Part shown: piece after piece, positions 1 through 9,620 of the stretch
How positions within the stretch are numbered: position 1 is the first letter of the stretch
How the letters are laid out: every line of letters starts with the position of its first letter
Origin: Hennigella sp045598825
GTDB lineage: Bacteria; Bacillota_I; Bacilli_A; Mycoplasmatales; Mycoplasmoidaceae
DNA length: 46,327 nucleotides
Assembly (NCBI GenBank): GCA_045598825.1
Contig: JAZRUX010000014.1
Coordinates: forward strand, 1-46,327
Reading direction: 5' to 3'
The notes under the pieces: generated by a model
The model's input: only the letters and a program-made list of their open reading frames with translations
The model's database searches: none
Told to the model about the DNA's origin: nothing
Position numbers and translations under genes: made by a program

Positions 1-193
1 TTGAATATTTTTCAATTCCAACATATTGGATATTATGATTTTTTGAAGCTAATTCAATTAAAAAATCACCTTTTCCACTACCAATTTCAACATGAATTGG
101 TTTCTTAGTCATAGGTAAATCATTTAATTCACAATAATTAATAAATTCTTTTATTAATAATGGCGCACTAGTATTTGTTCTTAATCTTCCCAT
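1..193 (-). CDS. trmB: tRNA (guanine-N7-)-methyltransferase, 5' part only
   Basis: This is the N-terminal part (about 64 residues) of the SAM-dependent enzyme that makes m7G46 in tRNA; the rest lies beyond the left edge of the window. The start ATG is at 191-193. Residues 4-11 (LRTNTSAP) correspond to the usual RLRxxPxA entry of TrmB. Residues about 36-48 (IHVEIGSGKGDFL) are the glycine-rich SAM-binding motif I, followed by a conserved GIEKY stretch. The first 26 bases overlap the end of the upstream Nudix gene, which suggests translational coupling within a minus-strand operon. The motif makes the family assignment firm although the catalytic C-terminal half is not visible. Confidence 0.85.
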   Translation of the reverse strand, partial: MGRLRTNTSAPLLIKEFINYCELNDLPMTKKPIHVEIGSGKGDFLIELASKNHNIQYVGIEKYS

Positions 194-737
194 AATATGT
201 TTCAAATAAATTTAAACAAGTTAACAATGATGATAAAAAAATTTGATGATTATCATTCAAAAGAATTTTTTTAACTTCTTTGTAAGTTAATCACTTATTA
301 ACTGAAACATTTTCAAAGATTGAACCATCACCTTGTTTTTTCTTTGTTACTGGACATTTAGTGACATCAAATAAGAAGTTAAATACTGTTTCATTCATTT
401 GTGTTGATGAAACACAATAACTTCCAGCTACTAAATTCTTTTTTGTTGCTTTAATATTAGCTTCTTCATATATTTCAGTTAATGCATTATCCAATGGCGA
501 TTGGTTATCTTCAATTGAACCCGTAATAGGACATGCATATAAATCATCTCATTTTAAGTGAGGAACTGTGTTTACCACAGGTAGTGGTTGATAGCGAATA
601 AGAAATAAATAATCATTCTTAACCTTCTTAAAACATAAAATTGCAGTGGAATTTTGCCCACGGCGTTGAGCATATATAAACCCTTGCTTTGTTTTATACA
701 AAGATAGGTATTTTGTTTTATATAGCAACTTACTCAT
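168..737 (-). CDS. Nudix hydrolase (ADP-ribose pyrophosphatase-like)
   Basis: A 189-residue protein read through two in-frame UGA (Trp) codons near 555 and 291. The middle carries a Nudix box: a Gly in PITGSIED, then Glu, then the helix TEIYEEANI, which fits the REUxEExGU core with Arg and Gly replaced. The preceding segment (FLIRYQPLP) resembles the strand before the box in ADP-ribose and sugar-nucleotide pyrophosphatases (I/V-RQ-YR). It probably hydrolyses a nucleoside diphosphate linked to another moiety; the substrate cannot be told. Its ATG overlaps the stop of the Abi_2 gene (ATGAGTAA, 8 bases) and its 3' end overlaps trmB, so the three genes are probably co-translated. Confidence 0.75.
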
Positions 738-1650
738 TATTGTTTTTTGCTCCCATCAACAATCGATTAATAATCATTTTTAATCTCGGACTAAAGTCAA
801 ACATTTCTACTGTACGTTTTAAATCTTCAAATAGCGTTGGGATATTACTAAAATACTCAAGTAAGATAGCAAAATCATAAAAGTCTAGGAATTGTTTTTT
901 TGCTCCAAAGACATCATTATAGTTTTTTACCATTTGTTGGTCTTGTAAGTCAAGCATATTAACAAACATAACATTGTTATGTGTAATAAGGTTTCTTAAT
1001 GATAAGAAGTTATTAATTAAATCATCAAAAGAAGAAACCTTGTTTGGTGATAGACGAAAGAATTTAACAACTTTCTTCTTTAGTTGATCATTTAAAGCAA
1101 AATAAACTAGAACAGTGGTTGAGAATGTTCATGTTAGACATAAAGCATCTAATGGACAAGTTTTCCATTTTAAATACAAATTATTGCGTGATACATTTTC
1201 ATATGAATTTGTGTTTGGATTAATATGAGCATATTTTGTCATCTTGTTTACAAGTTGATCAAAACCAATTCCACATAAACTACTGCTTGAGTTAGAAAAG
1301 ATTTGGTGCTTTAGGAAATCTTTGTCTCTAGAAAATAAGCAACCATCATAAATACGGTATGTATCTTCAATAATATAAGCAATTTGTGTGTTTAAGCGTT
1401 TTTCAATTTCAAGCAAATGATCAAGAAAAAGAATTGATATTTTCTTATCTAATTCATATAGATTTAATAAATCATCTGTTGTTATTTCTAAATTACCAAA
1501 TGAATTGTTCTCTAACAACTTTAAATATGGTTTCATTACCCGATTGTAATTACCATTAACAATATATTTATTTAGTCTTTTAACATCAGAAATTATTATC
1601 CCTTTTGACTGAATGTGGGACAATAGTCTATTTAATATAGTATCATTCAT
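730..1650 (-). CDS. Abi_2-family (AbiD/AbiF-like) abortive-infection protein
   Basis: A 306-residue protein with one in-frame UGA at 1126-1128. The architecture matches the Abi_2 family (Pfam PF07751): an N-terminal segment in which a loop of chromosomal or phage origin is 'closed' by a short RxLNKYxxxGxY-like region (residues about 24-38, KRLNKYIVNGNYNRV), a central LxxLYELDKKISxLxLDHLLxIEKRLNTQIAY segment, and a C-terminal LRNLITHNN motif at about residue 226, like the RNxxAHHxR motif (HEPN-like RxxxxH nuclease signature: Arg-Asn-Leu-Ile-Thr-His). Lactococcal members abort phage infection; mycoplasmal members are uncharacterised. It lies 7 bases after the acyltransferase stop and overlaps the Nudix start. 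A defence role is inferred from the family only. Confidence 0.8.
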
Positions 1651-1657
1651 ACTTTAA

Positions 1658-2986
1658 TTATATAGTTTTAAATGTTGGGTTGCTTAAAGGGTATTTCTTT
1701 CTTCCTTTTAAAACTAATGAAATGTTCAATGAGAAGAATAATGGAGTGAAAACACCACTTAAACACAATAGGGCAATTTTACCAAAAGTACTAAAATCTC
1801 CTTCTGGTGTCAATCATCACCAATTTTCTCATCCTGGTGCTTTAATCATATACATTGTAAAGCTTGCAATACCACAAATACCAACATATGCAGAAATACA
1901 AAGAATCGTAATTACATGAATAATTCAAATAGAGCCCTTCTTTTGTTCAAACTTAGCACAAAGTCTTTCATGTTCTTCAAAAGATTTTTGGTTCAATCTC
2001 TTTGGATTCTTATACACACATATATAATTCTTTAGTCGTCTTATGCCATCGTCAATAATTGCAAAGACGATTGGCATAAAAATTAGGAAATAAATATTTT
2101 TAAAGATGTCGTTTCCTGATCAAATAGCGATAGTTAAGAATAGATAATTAACTCCCTGATAATAATAAACTGGCCCACTTATTTTTCCTAAATAATCAAA
2201 TGGCTTAAATCTAATTGACACTTGGCAAGCAAAATAAAGAAATGGAGTAAACAATAAATATGCAAACGCATATCGAATTTGTAAAACCCATAGATAAACA
2301 TTTGCAATGGGTGCAATTTGAGCAAGAATATTAAGAATCAATAAGAAAATTGTTAAGAATATTAATAATGGTTTCTTACCTTTGAATTTTGGAATTTGAC
2401 AAAACAACATTGCAAAAGATATAGTAGAAATAGCACGACAACATGGTAATGCAAAATCTCATAAGGGCATTGTAACAAATCTTAATACTGTAGAAATTCC
2501 ACAAATAATAACAAGAATTATGTTAAATCTTTTTATGTCATTTTTGCGGTATACATTTCTGTAATATATAAGAAACATAATCATAAAGACTAATGCAAGA
2601 TCATGCATAAATCATAACATGCTCATTCCACCATTACATACACCATATCACGATCCTATTTGCAAGCAAATAAATGAAGGAACAATTATTGGAAAAAATA
2701 AGCTTGCAAACTTATCCTTAAACAATCTTCAAAAACTTCTAAATGGACCATATTGACCATATTTAGCCACACCTTTTGAAAATGATGAGATAAAGAATCA
2801 CCCTGAAATAATGAAAAAACATTCTACAGGAGTGTGACATATTGGGTCTCATGACCCTAATCAAGTGGGAAAAACAAAATGTCCCAACAAAACACAAACA
2901 GCAAAGAAGAATCGCATTAATTCAACTAAACTATTACGTTGTGACTTATTTTTGGTTTGTGTTTTAAAGGTTATTTGAGTATTCAT
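1658..2986 (-). CDS. Acyltransferase-3 family membrane protein
   Basis: A 442-residue integral membrane protein with roughly ten hydrophobic segments. The N-terminus after about 20 residues reads SLVELMRFFFAVCVLLGHF, the hallmark (E-LR-F-A-x-x-V-x-x-GH) of acyltransferase-3/OafA-type enzymes, with the probable catalytic His in LGHF. A second signature, FFIISGWFF, follows at about residue 60. Such proteins move O-acyl groups onto surface sugars or glycolipids across the membrane. It is the first gene of the minus-strand cluster, with a TATAAT box only 8 bases before the ATG and no Shine-Dalgarno sequence. The nearby glycosyltransferases suggest it could decorate the same glycan, but the acceptor is unknown. 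Confidence 0.8.
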
Positions 2987-2994
2987 ATTTTTCA

Positions 2995-3000
2995 ATTATA
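2995..3000 (-). promoter_or_regulatory. Putative -10 box of the acyltransferase operon (leaderless type)
   Basis: On the minus strand these bases read TATAAT. The end of the box is 8 bases from the ATG at 2986, so transcription would begin at or within two bases of the start codon. No ribosome binding site fits in between. The -35 position falls inside the palindrome at 3010-3035. Confidence 0.55.
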
Positions 3001-3009
3001 TATCAATAG

Positions 3010-3035
3010 AAATACATACATTAATGTATGTATTT
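3010..3035. repeat. Perfect 26-bp palindrome between divergent genes
   Basis: The sequence is exactly self-complementary with no spacer: arm AAATACATACATT followed by its reverse complement. It lies between the divergent acyltransferase (start 2986) and pgi (start 3064) genes, centred about 21 bases from the -10 box on each side, so it covers both -35 regions. A terminator is not expected here because both genes start here. An operator for a dimeric regulator is the simplest reading; this is inference. Confidence 0.6.
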
Positions 3036-3042
3036 AGTGTGT

Positions 3043-3058
3043 TATAATATCATAGAGG
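3043..3058 (+). promoter_or_regulatory. Putative pgi promoter -10 box and ribosome binding site
   Basis: TATAAT at 3043-3048 is followed by AGAGG at 3054-3058, 5 bases before the pgi ATG at 3064. The transcript would therefore have a very short leader holding the Shine-Dalgarno sequence. The -35 region overlaps the 26-bp palindrome. Confidence 0.55.
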
Positions 3059-3063
3059 TTATT

Positions 3064-4344
3064 ATGATAAGACTTGATACAAAATATACCAATCGGTCTA
3101 TTTCTGATAAAGCAATTTATCGTCTATACCAACCAAGGGTTAGTCGTATTTATAAACGTCTAAAAAAAGGTAAGGCTAAAGGTATGGAAATGACGGGTTG
3201 AATTGATTATGTCAAAAACTACCCACAAGATGAAATTAAAAAAATGGTGGCTACTGCTAATGAATGAAAAAAGTCGAACATTAGAAAAGTTGTAGTTATT
3301 GGTATTGGTGGTAGCTATTTAGGAATTAAAGCTGGCATGAACTGACTAAGTTCTGATTTTGCTAAGAAAAATTTCAAAATCTATTTTGCACATAATTTTA
3401 ACCATAATTACATTACTAGTTTATTAAATAGTTTAGGTAAAGATCCATTTGGTATCATTATCATTTCAAAGTCTGGTACAACTCTTGAACCAGCTGTAGC
3501 TTTTGGTTTATTTCGTCGGCTATTAATTAAGAATGTTGGTGAAGCTAAATCAAATAAATTAATTGTTGCTGTAACCGATAAAGAAAAAGGTAATATCCGT
3601 AAATTAGTTAAAAAGAATAATTGAGCATCATTTGTTATTCCTAATAACATTGGTGGTCGTTATTCTGCTTTAACTCCAGCTGGAATGTATTTATTTATCT
3701 TATTAGACCTTGACTACAAAGCAATCATTCGTGGTGCTTCTGATGCAGCTAAAAATCTTAAGACAAGAAAAGTTAAGAAGAATAGTGCATTTAAATATGC
3801 GTGTTATCGTAACTATTTCCGTAGTTTTCAACGTTATAGTGTTGAAAACTTTGTTGTTTATGATCCAGGTTTACAAATGATGACAGAAGTTTGAAAACAA
3901 TTATTTGGTGAATCTGAAGGAAAAGACCATAAAGCTTTATATCCTTCTACTTCTTTGTTTACAACCGACCTACACTCAATGGGTCAATATTTACAAGAAG
4001 GTACAAGAAATTTCTTTGAAACAACTTTATACATCAAAGAGCCAATCATTGATAGCACAGTTTATGTTGATACACCATCACTAAAATATTTAAATGGTAA
4101 AAAACTTTCATATCTTAACGAGGTAGCTATGCTATCAACCGTTCAAGCTCATAATGAAGAAGGTAAGGTTAACAACTTAATTATTTATGTAGATAAACAA
4201 GATGCATACCATTTTGGTTATTTATATATGTGGTTATGTTTTGCCGCAATGTGTAGTGCTTATTTACTACGTCTAAACCCGTTTGATCAACCGGGTGTAG
4301 AAGTATATAAAAAGCGAATTGCACAAATTTTAAAGAATAAATAA
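3064..4344 (+). CDS. pgi: Glucose-6-phosphate isomerase
   Basis: A 426-residue cytoplasmic enzyme of glycolysis that interconverts glucose-6-phosphate and fructose-6-phosphate. It shows the SIS-type phosphosugar motifs expected of the family: VVVIGIGGSYLGIKA at about residue 77, the ISKSGTTLEPA phosphate loop at about 138, NIGGRYSALTPAG at about 195, the catalytic-Glu region LQEGTRN and the C-terminal NPFDQPGVE. Length agrees with mollicute Pgi. Four in-frame UGA codons encode Trp. The gene is first in a plus-strand run with ktrA and two GT8 genes, although ktrA has its own -10 box. Confidence 0.97.
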
Positions 4345-4348
4345 TTAG

Positions 4349-4371
4349 TATAATATATATAAGTATTGGAG
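4349..4371 (+). promoter_or_regulatory. Putative ktrA promoter and ribosome binding site
   Basis: TATAAT lies at 4349-4354, directly after the pgi stop codon. It is followed by GGAG at 4368-4371, 6 bases ahead of the ATG at 4378. The ribosome binding site favours this ATG over the in-frame TTG at 4366. Confidence 0.5.
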
Positions 4372-4377
4372 AAAAAT

Positions 4378-5046
4378 ATGGCAAAAGTAGAATACTGTGT
4401 AATTGGTTATGGTCGATTTGGTGCACAAGTTGCTGACCAATTAAATGAATTAGGTAAAAGAGTAATGGTTGTCGAAAGTGATACAAACCTTTGCGACAAG
4501 ATTTCTCGTTTACATGAAATTGTTATTAAAGCGGATGCAACAGATATTAATGCATTAAGTGACTGTGGTGTTAAAAATGTTAAAACCGTTATTGTTGGTA
4601 CATCTGAAATTGAAAGCTCAATCATGATTTGTGCTAACTTAAGACAATTGGGTTGTGAAAATGTTATTGCTCGTGCAAAGAACCAAACACACGAACGTGT
4701 TTTAAAAACTATGGGTATTACTAACGTAATTACACCAGAAACTGAAGTAGCTAATAAACTAGCTATTCAATTAGTTTATAACCTTGGTGCTGATATTACT
4801 GCTATTAACAAACAAGTATGCTGAATCAAGTCTGTAATTACAAATCCAGATATTCTTCATAAGAATGTTTTCTCTTTAAAGATGAAAGAAGAATTAGATA
4901 CTCTAATTATTTCAATCCAAAGAAAAGACGAAATTATTTTCCCAATTAAACAAAACACTCAATTCAAAATTGGTGATATAGTTAGTGTTGTTTGTCCAAA
5001 CAACAATATTAAAAAAGTTGTTAATTTCTTAACATCTGAAAAATAA
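4378..5046 (+). CDS. ktrA: KtrA/TrkA-type potassium uptake regulatory subunit
   Basis: A 222-residue peripheral membrane protein that binds NAD(H) or ATP and gates a potassium channel subunit (KtrB/TrkH). The N-terminal RCK/TrkA_N Rossmann fold begins YCVIGYGRFGAQVADQL (GxGxxG) and ends its second strand with an acidic residue (VVESD), as expected for a nucleotide-binding RCK domain. The last 75 residues, after UGA at 4821, match a TrkA_C domain with a GD-I-V-VV-P closing motif. No membrane subunit gene is adjacent, so its partner must be encoded elsewhere. The next gene starts one base after its stop. Confidence 0.9.
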
Positions 5047-5047
5047 A

Positions 5048-5866
5048 ATGATCAAAATAGTATATGCTTGCAATGATGGGTACTTTGATGGGTTATACCT
5101 ATCAATTTTGTCTATTGTAAGAAGATGCTCTAAACCAATTCAATTTTATCTATTGACTGCTGACTTTGAAAATTTAGGAAGAAGATACACAAAAATGACC
5201 AAAAATCACGGTCATATAATTGATGAACTTGTAAAGAAATATAATTCAAAATCAAAATTTGAGATTATTGATTGCACAAAACAAGCAAAAAAATATCTAA
5301 CGACTGTTAAAAATGTAGCAACAAAATTTACACCATATGCTTGTCTAAGATTGTTAATCAATAGATTCAATCAATTATCTGGCAAGGTCCTATACCTAGA
5401 CTCAGACACTATGGCTTGTGGCAATATTGATAAACTTTTTAACATTAATGTTGATGGATTAGAATTCCGTGCTTGCCATAATTGATGATTTAGAAATACA
5501 TTAACTAAAAACACTTTTAATGATGGTGTAATTTTATTTAATGTTGATGTTTGCAAGAAGACCAAGTTGTTTGATAAGGCGATTACCGGACTAAACTCTC
5601 ACAATTATAAATGAGCTGATCAAACGGCATTAAACAAAGCTGCGTTAAAATTTAGATATTTCCCAGGTGATGATTTTAGATATAATCGACAATCAGAGAA
5701 AATATATGATGGAGATATCATTAAACATTTTTGTAATAGATGAAGAGGTTGACCAATTTGGGACAAAATTAAACAGTGGGATATTAAGAATGTTCATAAA
5801 CATTTAAAAATATTTATATTTGATGAAGATTATAAAATTTGGCTGACAGAAAAGAATAAATGATAA
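5048..5866 (+). CDS. Glycosyltransferase family 8 protein (first of two)
   Basis: A 272-residue cytoplasmic GT-A enzyme. It opens with the GT8 strand IVYACNDGYFDGLYLSILS, has the metal-binding DxD triad in VLYLDSDTMACGNID at about residue 116, a FNDGVILFNVD acceptor-side motif at about 155, ADQTALN at about 186, and the late IIKHF histidine that usually completes the metal site. Family members transfer Glc or Gal from UDP-sugars to sugars, glycogenin or lipids; the acceptor is unknown. It begins one base after ktrA. The stop is TAA at 5864-5866, preceded by a Trp-coding UGA. It is a diverged paralogue of the next gene and has the same length. Confidence 0.88.
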
Positions 5867-5878
5867 AAAGGAGAAAAA

Positions 5879-6697
5879 ATGGTAATAGAAATTAGTGTAA
5901 ATGATGGTTGATTTGAAGGCACATATTTAATGGTTTATTCTCTTGTCAAGAGAACAAAACAAATATGTAATATCTATTGTTTGTCTGGTAATTTTCCTAA
6001 ATTTGGAAAAAATAGTACAATTTTTAACAAAGAACATGAAGATATCATAAACAATATGGTTAAAACATTTAATCCAAAAAACTCTTTTAAGGTTATCGAT
6101 TGTTCAAAATTGTATCAAGAGTGCTTCCATGCTATTAAATGGCGAAAAATGTGGTCAGACCCACATGCTATGTTAAGAATTCTTTGTCATAAAATACCTG
6201 AATTTAAAAGTAAAGTTCTTCATATCGATGTTGATACTATGATAAATGGTGATGTAAATGAAATCTATAAAATAGATTTAAAGGGGAATGAGATTGCAGC
6301 GACACGTGATCGTGTTATACTTTTTAAAAACTTTAAAAGATACTTTAATAGTGGCGTAATGCTAATGGACATTGATAAAATAAGAGAGACTCGTTCTTTT
6401 GATAAATGTATTGAGTATATGAGAACAAAGAAACCTTACTTACCAGATCAGGACGCAGTTAATAAGTTTTGTAAAATGATGAAATTTCCGGGCGATGACT
6501 ATCGTTTTAACTATCAGAAACCAGATATGAAACCAGACACTATAATAAAACATTTTTTTAGTAGTTATCGTGTTGATCATAGAAAATTCAAAATTCGTCA
6601 ATGAGAAATTGATAGAGTTCATAATGTTTTGCATATTCATTGTTGGGATGAAGATTACAAACACTTCCTACAAGAAAAAAAGAAATGAAAAAAATAA
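5879..6697 (+). CDS. Glycosyltransferase family 8 protein (second of two)
   Basis: A 272-residue paralogue of the preceding gene, preceded by GGAG at 5870-5873. It keeps the GT8 plan: EISVNDGWFEGTYLMVYS at the start, DxD in VLHIDVDTMINGDVNE at about residue 117, FNSGVMLMDIDKI at about 156, PDQDAVNKF at about 188, and IIKHFF near the end. The acceptor-facing regions differ much from its neighbour, so the two probably add different sugars or act on successive acceptors. The long arrays of aromatic and basic residues at the C-terminus could bind the membrane surface. It ends in the stem of a hairpin terminator. Confidence 0.88.
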
Positions 6698-6715
6698 GTT
6701 GTTCCTTATTTTTTT
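6688..6715. terminator. Bidirectional hairpin terminator between convergent genes
   Basis: An 11-bp perfect stem (AAAAAAATAAG at 6688-6698 with CTTATTTTTTT at 6705-6715) encloses a 6-base loop. The A and T runs in the arms provide a U tract on either strand. It contains the stop codons of both the GT8 gene on the plus strand and the GT2 gene on the minus strand. Confidence 0.75.
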
Positions 6716-7602
6716 ACAAATTTTTTAACTAACATTAGGTATAGTATTCAAAGAACTGGTCTTATGTAGAATGGAAATCCGGTAAAGTTCATCTTTTGAC
6801 CACTAAAATCATATTTAAGGTTATGTTTCTTTAAATATTTTCTAATTTTCTTTAAACCCATAGCATAATAAACAAAAGGATGAATTCATTTTTGGTCTGC
6901 ATAATAATCAAAATTACTTACTAATTTTGCTAAACCTTGTTCAGCTTTGCTTTCGCTCATTGAGTTACCAGGGCGAACACATCAATATAATGATGTGCCT
7001 TTAGTTGTATATCTAATATGTTTTGCATGTAAGAAAGCTTGTGTGAACAAAACTGTGTCTTGATATGCTACACCTTCTTTCAAATCTTCAATTTTATAGA
7101 AAATATCTTTTTTCATTCATCCAGATTGAGGAACAATTAATGATGTGTGATAGTGTCATTCATACTTTTTATATAGATTTCTTTTAAACAAAAAGAAATA
7201 AGGGAAAATTTTTATCTTTCTTTTTTTACCATTTCATCGATAAAAACTTGAAACAAATAAATCACAACCATTATTCTTTCTATTTACTGTTTCAAAACAG
7301 TTTGGTAATAATATATCATCAGCATCGCACAAAACGACATAGTCGTTATGAACTAGGTGTTTATTCTTAACAAAATTAATTACGCTTCCTCAATTGCCGT
7401 TTTCCTTTGAATAGAATTTAACATGTGGATATTTTTTAGCAAGTCTTTCACATATTTCTTTTGTGCTATCAGTAGAACCATCATCAACAACAATATGTTC
7501 AATCTTACTTAAATCATAATTAGCATTAGCAATTGCATTTATGCAATTAGCTATGTATTCTTGGCCATTGTAAACAGGGGTGATGATTGAAAATGATTTC
7601 AT
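6706..7602 (-). CDS. Glycosyltransferase family 2 protein
   Basis: A 298-residue GT-A enzyme. It begins FSIITPVYNGQEYIANCINA with the GT2 UDP-binding motif VVDDGSTDST at about residue 40, the metal-binding VLCDADD at about 90, and a QDTVLF motif (like the ED/QD catalytic-base region) at about 173. It is soluble or membrane-associated, with a hydrophobic, aromatic and basic C-terminus. It is last in the glf cluster and starts 4 bases after the hydrolase stop. Four in-frame UGA codons are read as Trp. It likely adds a sugar, possibly Galf from Glf-made UDP-Galf, to a surface glycan; the specificity is inferred from context only. Confidence 0.88.
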
Positions 7603-7606
7603 AGTC

Positions 7607-8476
7607 TTATTCTTTGATAAACTCTAATACCTTATTATATAAATCTTTACTTTCTTTAGGTTCCATTGATAGAACATGGTAACCAGTTGGTATTTTATAG
7701 TAATGGTTTGAATCGCAGTTTGCTGTAATCTTTTTAACAACTTTCCAATTAGCTAAAACATCTTCGCCAGATTGAACATACATAAATTTGTATTGTGGGT
7801 TTTTTCCATTCTTACAAACAAAACGATATGAAGGTCTCATGAATCTTCATACTGATAAATTTATCTTAGTATTTGTTTTAGATGGTGGAACCATCTGTAG
7901 CAAACGTCCAAATAATGGATCATGACTAAATTTCTCTTGGCTAGATTGGACCACAGGTAAGTGACATTCCACATTAAAAAAGAATGTTAATAGTTCTCTT
8001 CAAACAATTGAATACATTTGTTTTGCTGTTTTCTTTTCGGGATTAACAATCCTAAAAGGCATATTTCAGCCAATTGCTCCATCAACCTTTGCACTATGTT
8101 TTTTATAATAAACAAAGTTTATGGCTGTTCCTCATGATTCACCCAATAAAAAGATTTTTTTATTTGGAAGATATTTTTTTGTTCAATTAACAATTTCATC
8201 CAATTCATTTAAATACATTTTCTTGAATTGCGATGGTTTATTTTTATTGTCATTATGACCGGCCTTTTCATAAGTAATGAAATAGTTATCATCATATGCA
8301 ATATTATCCATATATGCACATGATGGAATTGAGTTTCCTATACCACCATTGAAAATGAACACAACAGATTTATCAGTTAAGTTCTTTGGTTTAACGCAAA
8401 GAAGTGGTATCTTATGTTTAAAATGTTTAGAAGTCAAACTTATAATTTGAATTCTTTTCCCATCAAATTTAAGCAT
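7607..8476 (-). CDS. Alpha/beta-hydrolase fold protein
   Basis: A 289-residue protein with a nucleophile elbow LLGESWGTAIN (GxSxG, Ser at about residue 110), preceded by an oxyanion-type VVFIFNGGIGNS strand-turn at about 38 and a YEKAGHND segment. The C-terminal part contains YKFMYVQSGEDVLANW, where the Asp is a good candidate for the acid, and GYHVLSME, where the His is a candidate for the catalytic His. This order fits a proline-iminopeptidase- or esterase-like hydrolase. It overlaps the glf stop by 8 bases (ATGCTTAA) and lies between glf and a GT2 gene, so it could remove or remodel acyl groups on the glycan. The substrate is unknown. Confidence 0.75.
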
Positions 8477-9620
8477 TATTTAACCTCTTTGCAAGTTCTA
8501 AGGCTTGCTTTATTGCATCGTCCATATCAAAATATTTATATTGTGCTAATCGACCTAGTAAATAAATATTTTTAAATTTTTTAGTTAAAGTGTCAACATA
8601 TTTTTGATGTAATTTAACATTGCAATCATTAATGATTGGATAATAACGTTGACCAAACTTAGTAGAGTTTAATTTGAATGCCCCAGGATATTCTCGTGAA
8701 ATAGTTGTTGAGCTACATTTTTGTTTGGTCATCATTTTATATTCTGCAATCCGTGTCATTAATTTATCACCTGGATAATTTACCACAGGTGCATTTTGAT
8801 AATTTATTTTATTGTAATGTTTAAATTGAATATTTAAACTACGATAAGGCAACATTCCAAACTTATAGTTTAATAATTCATCGATTGGTCCACAATATAT
8901 TAGAGGTTGGACAATCTTCTTATTGTCTCACATCAATTTCTTGTTAATTCGAAGATGGTCTAATGCATTAACATTGGTTATTACTTTAATATTTTTATGT
9001 TTAAGCATACTCGTTATCATTTTAGAATATCCACCAACCGGAAGACCACAAAATTTGTCATCAGGGAAATAATTATGTGCACTACTTAATATTATTTTTA
9101 CACGGCTAATAGTCTTAGGGTCTATTCTATCAAATTTTGTTCCTCACATTTTGCATGAATAATTAAAATAAACATTTCTGATGATTCAGTTTGTGAACTT
9201 AACAATTAACTTATCCTTCACTTTTTGCAAATCAAAGATAGTTATAAATTCTTTTTTTTGGAATTTCTTTAATAGTATATTAATGATTTTTCTTGAATCC
9301 TTCTTCATTATGATTCTTATTGAATCAAAATTGATTGGCAAGGGGAACTCCTTATTTTTAACTTTGACTAATACTTTATGTTGATAAGTATTTAACCTAG
9401 TAAATTTCTTGACAAAATTAAAAATTTCTCTGTCGTTGGTATGAAAAATATGTGGTCCATATTTGTGAATTAAAATACCATGGTTGTCAATATAGTCATA
9501 ACAATTGCCACCAATATGGTTGTTTTTTTCAAAAATAGTAATATGTCAACCATTGTTAGCTAAATAATTCGCTAACGTTGCGCCTGAAATACCACTTCCT
9601 ACAATTATTGCTTCTTTCAT
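8469..9620 (-). CDS. glf: UDP-galactopyranose mutase
   Basis: A 383-residue flavoenzyme converting UDP-galactopyranose to UDP-galactofuranose. It has the N-terminal FAD-binding IIVGSGISGATLANYL motif, the diagnostic IGGNCYDY and KYGPHIFHT motifs at about residues 37 and 53, the substrate-site YxYSxK-like segment (YFNYSCKMWGTKFDRID), GLPVGGYSKM, REYPGAFK and the C-terminal FAD motif IYLLGRLAQYKYFDMDDAI. The length is normal for bacterial Glf. The start overlaps the upstream membrane-protein gene by 16 bases. Its presence implies a galactofuranose-containing surface polymer or glycolipid and a source of UDP-Gal elsewhere in the genome. Confidence 0.95.

Noticed and set aside
730..1650. Two separate small genes instead of one Abi_2 gene
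   Set aside because: The apparent break at 1126-1128 is UGA, which is Trp in this genome. Reading through gives one protein with both halves of the Abi_2 family.
9240..9260. A-run of eight in glf (plus strand T8) as a phase-variation tract
   Set aside because: The run is short and the glf reading frame around it is intact, so slippage is possible but unsupported.
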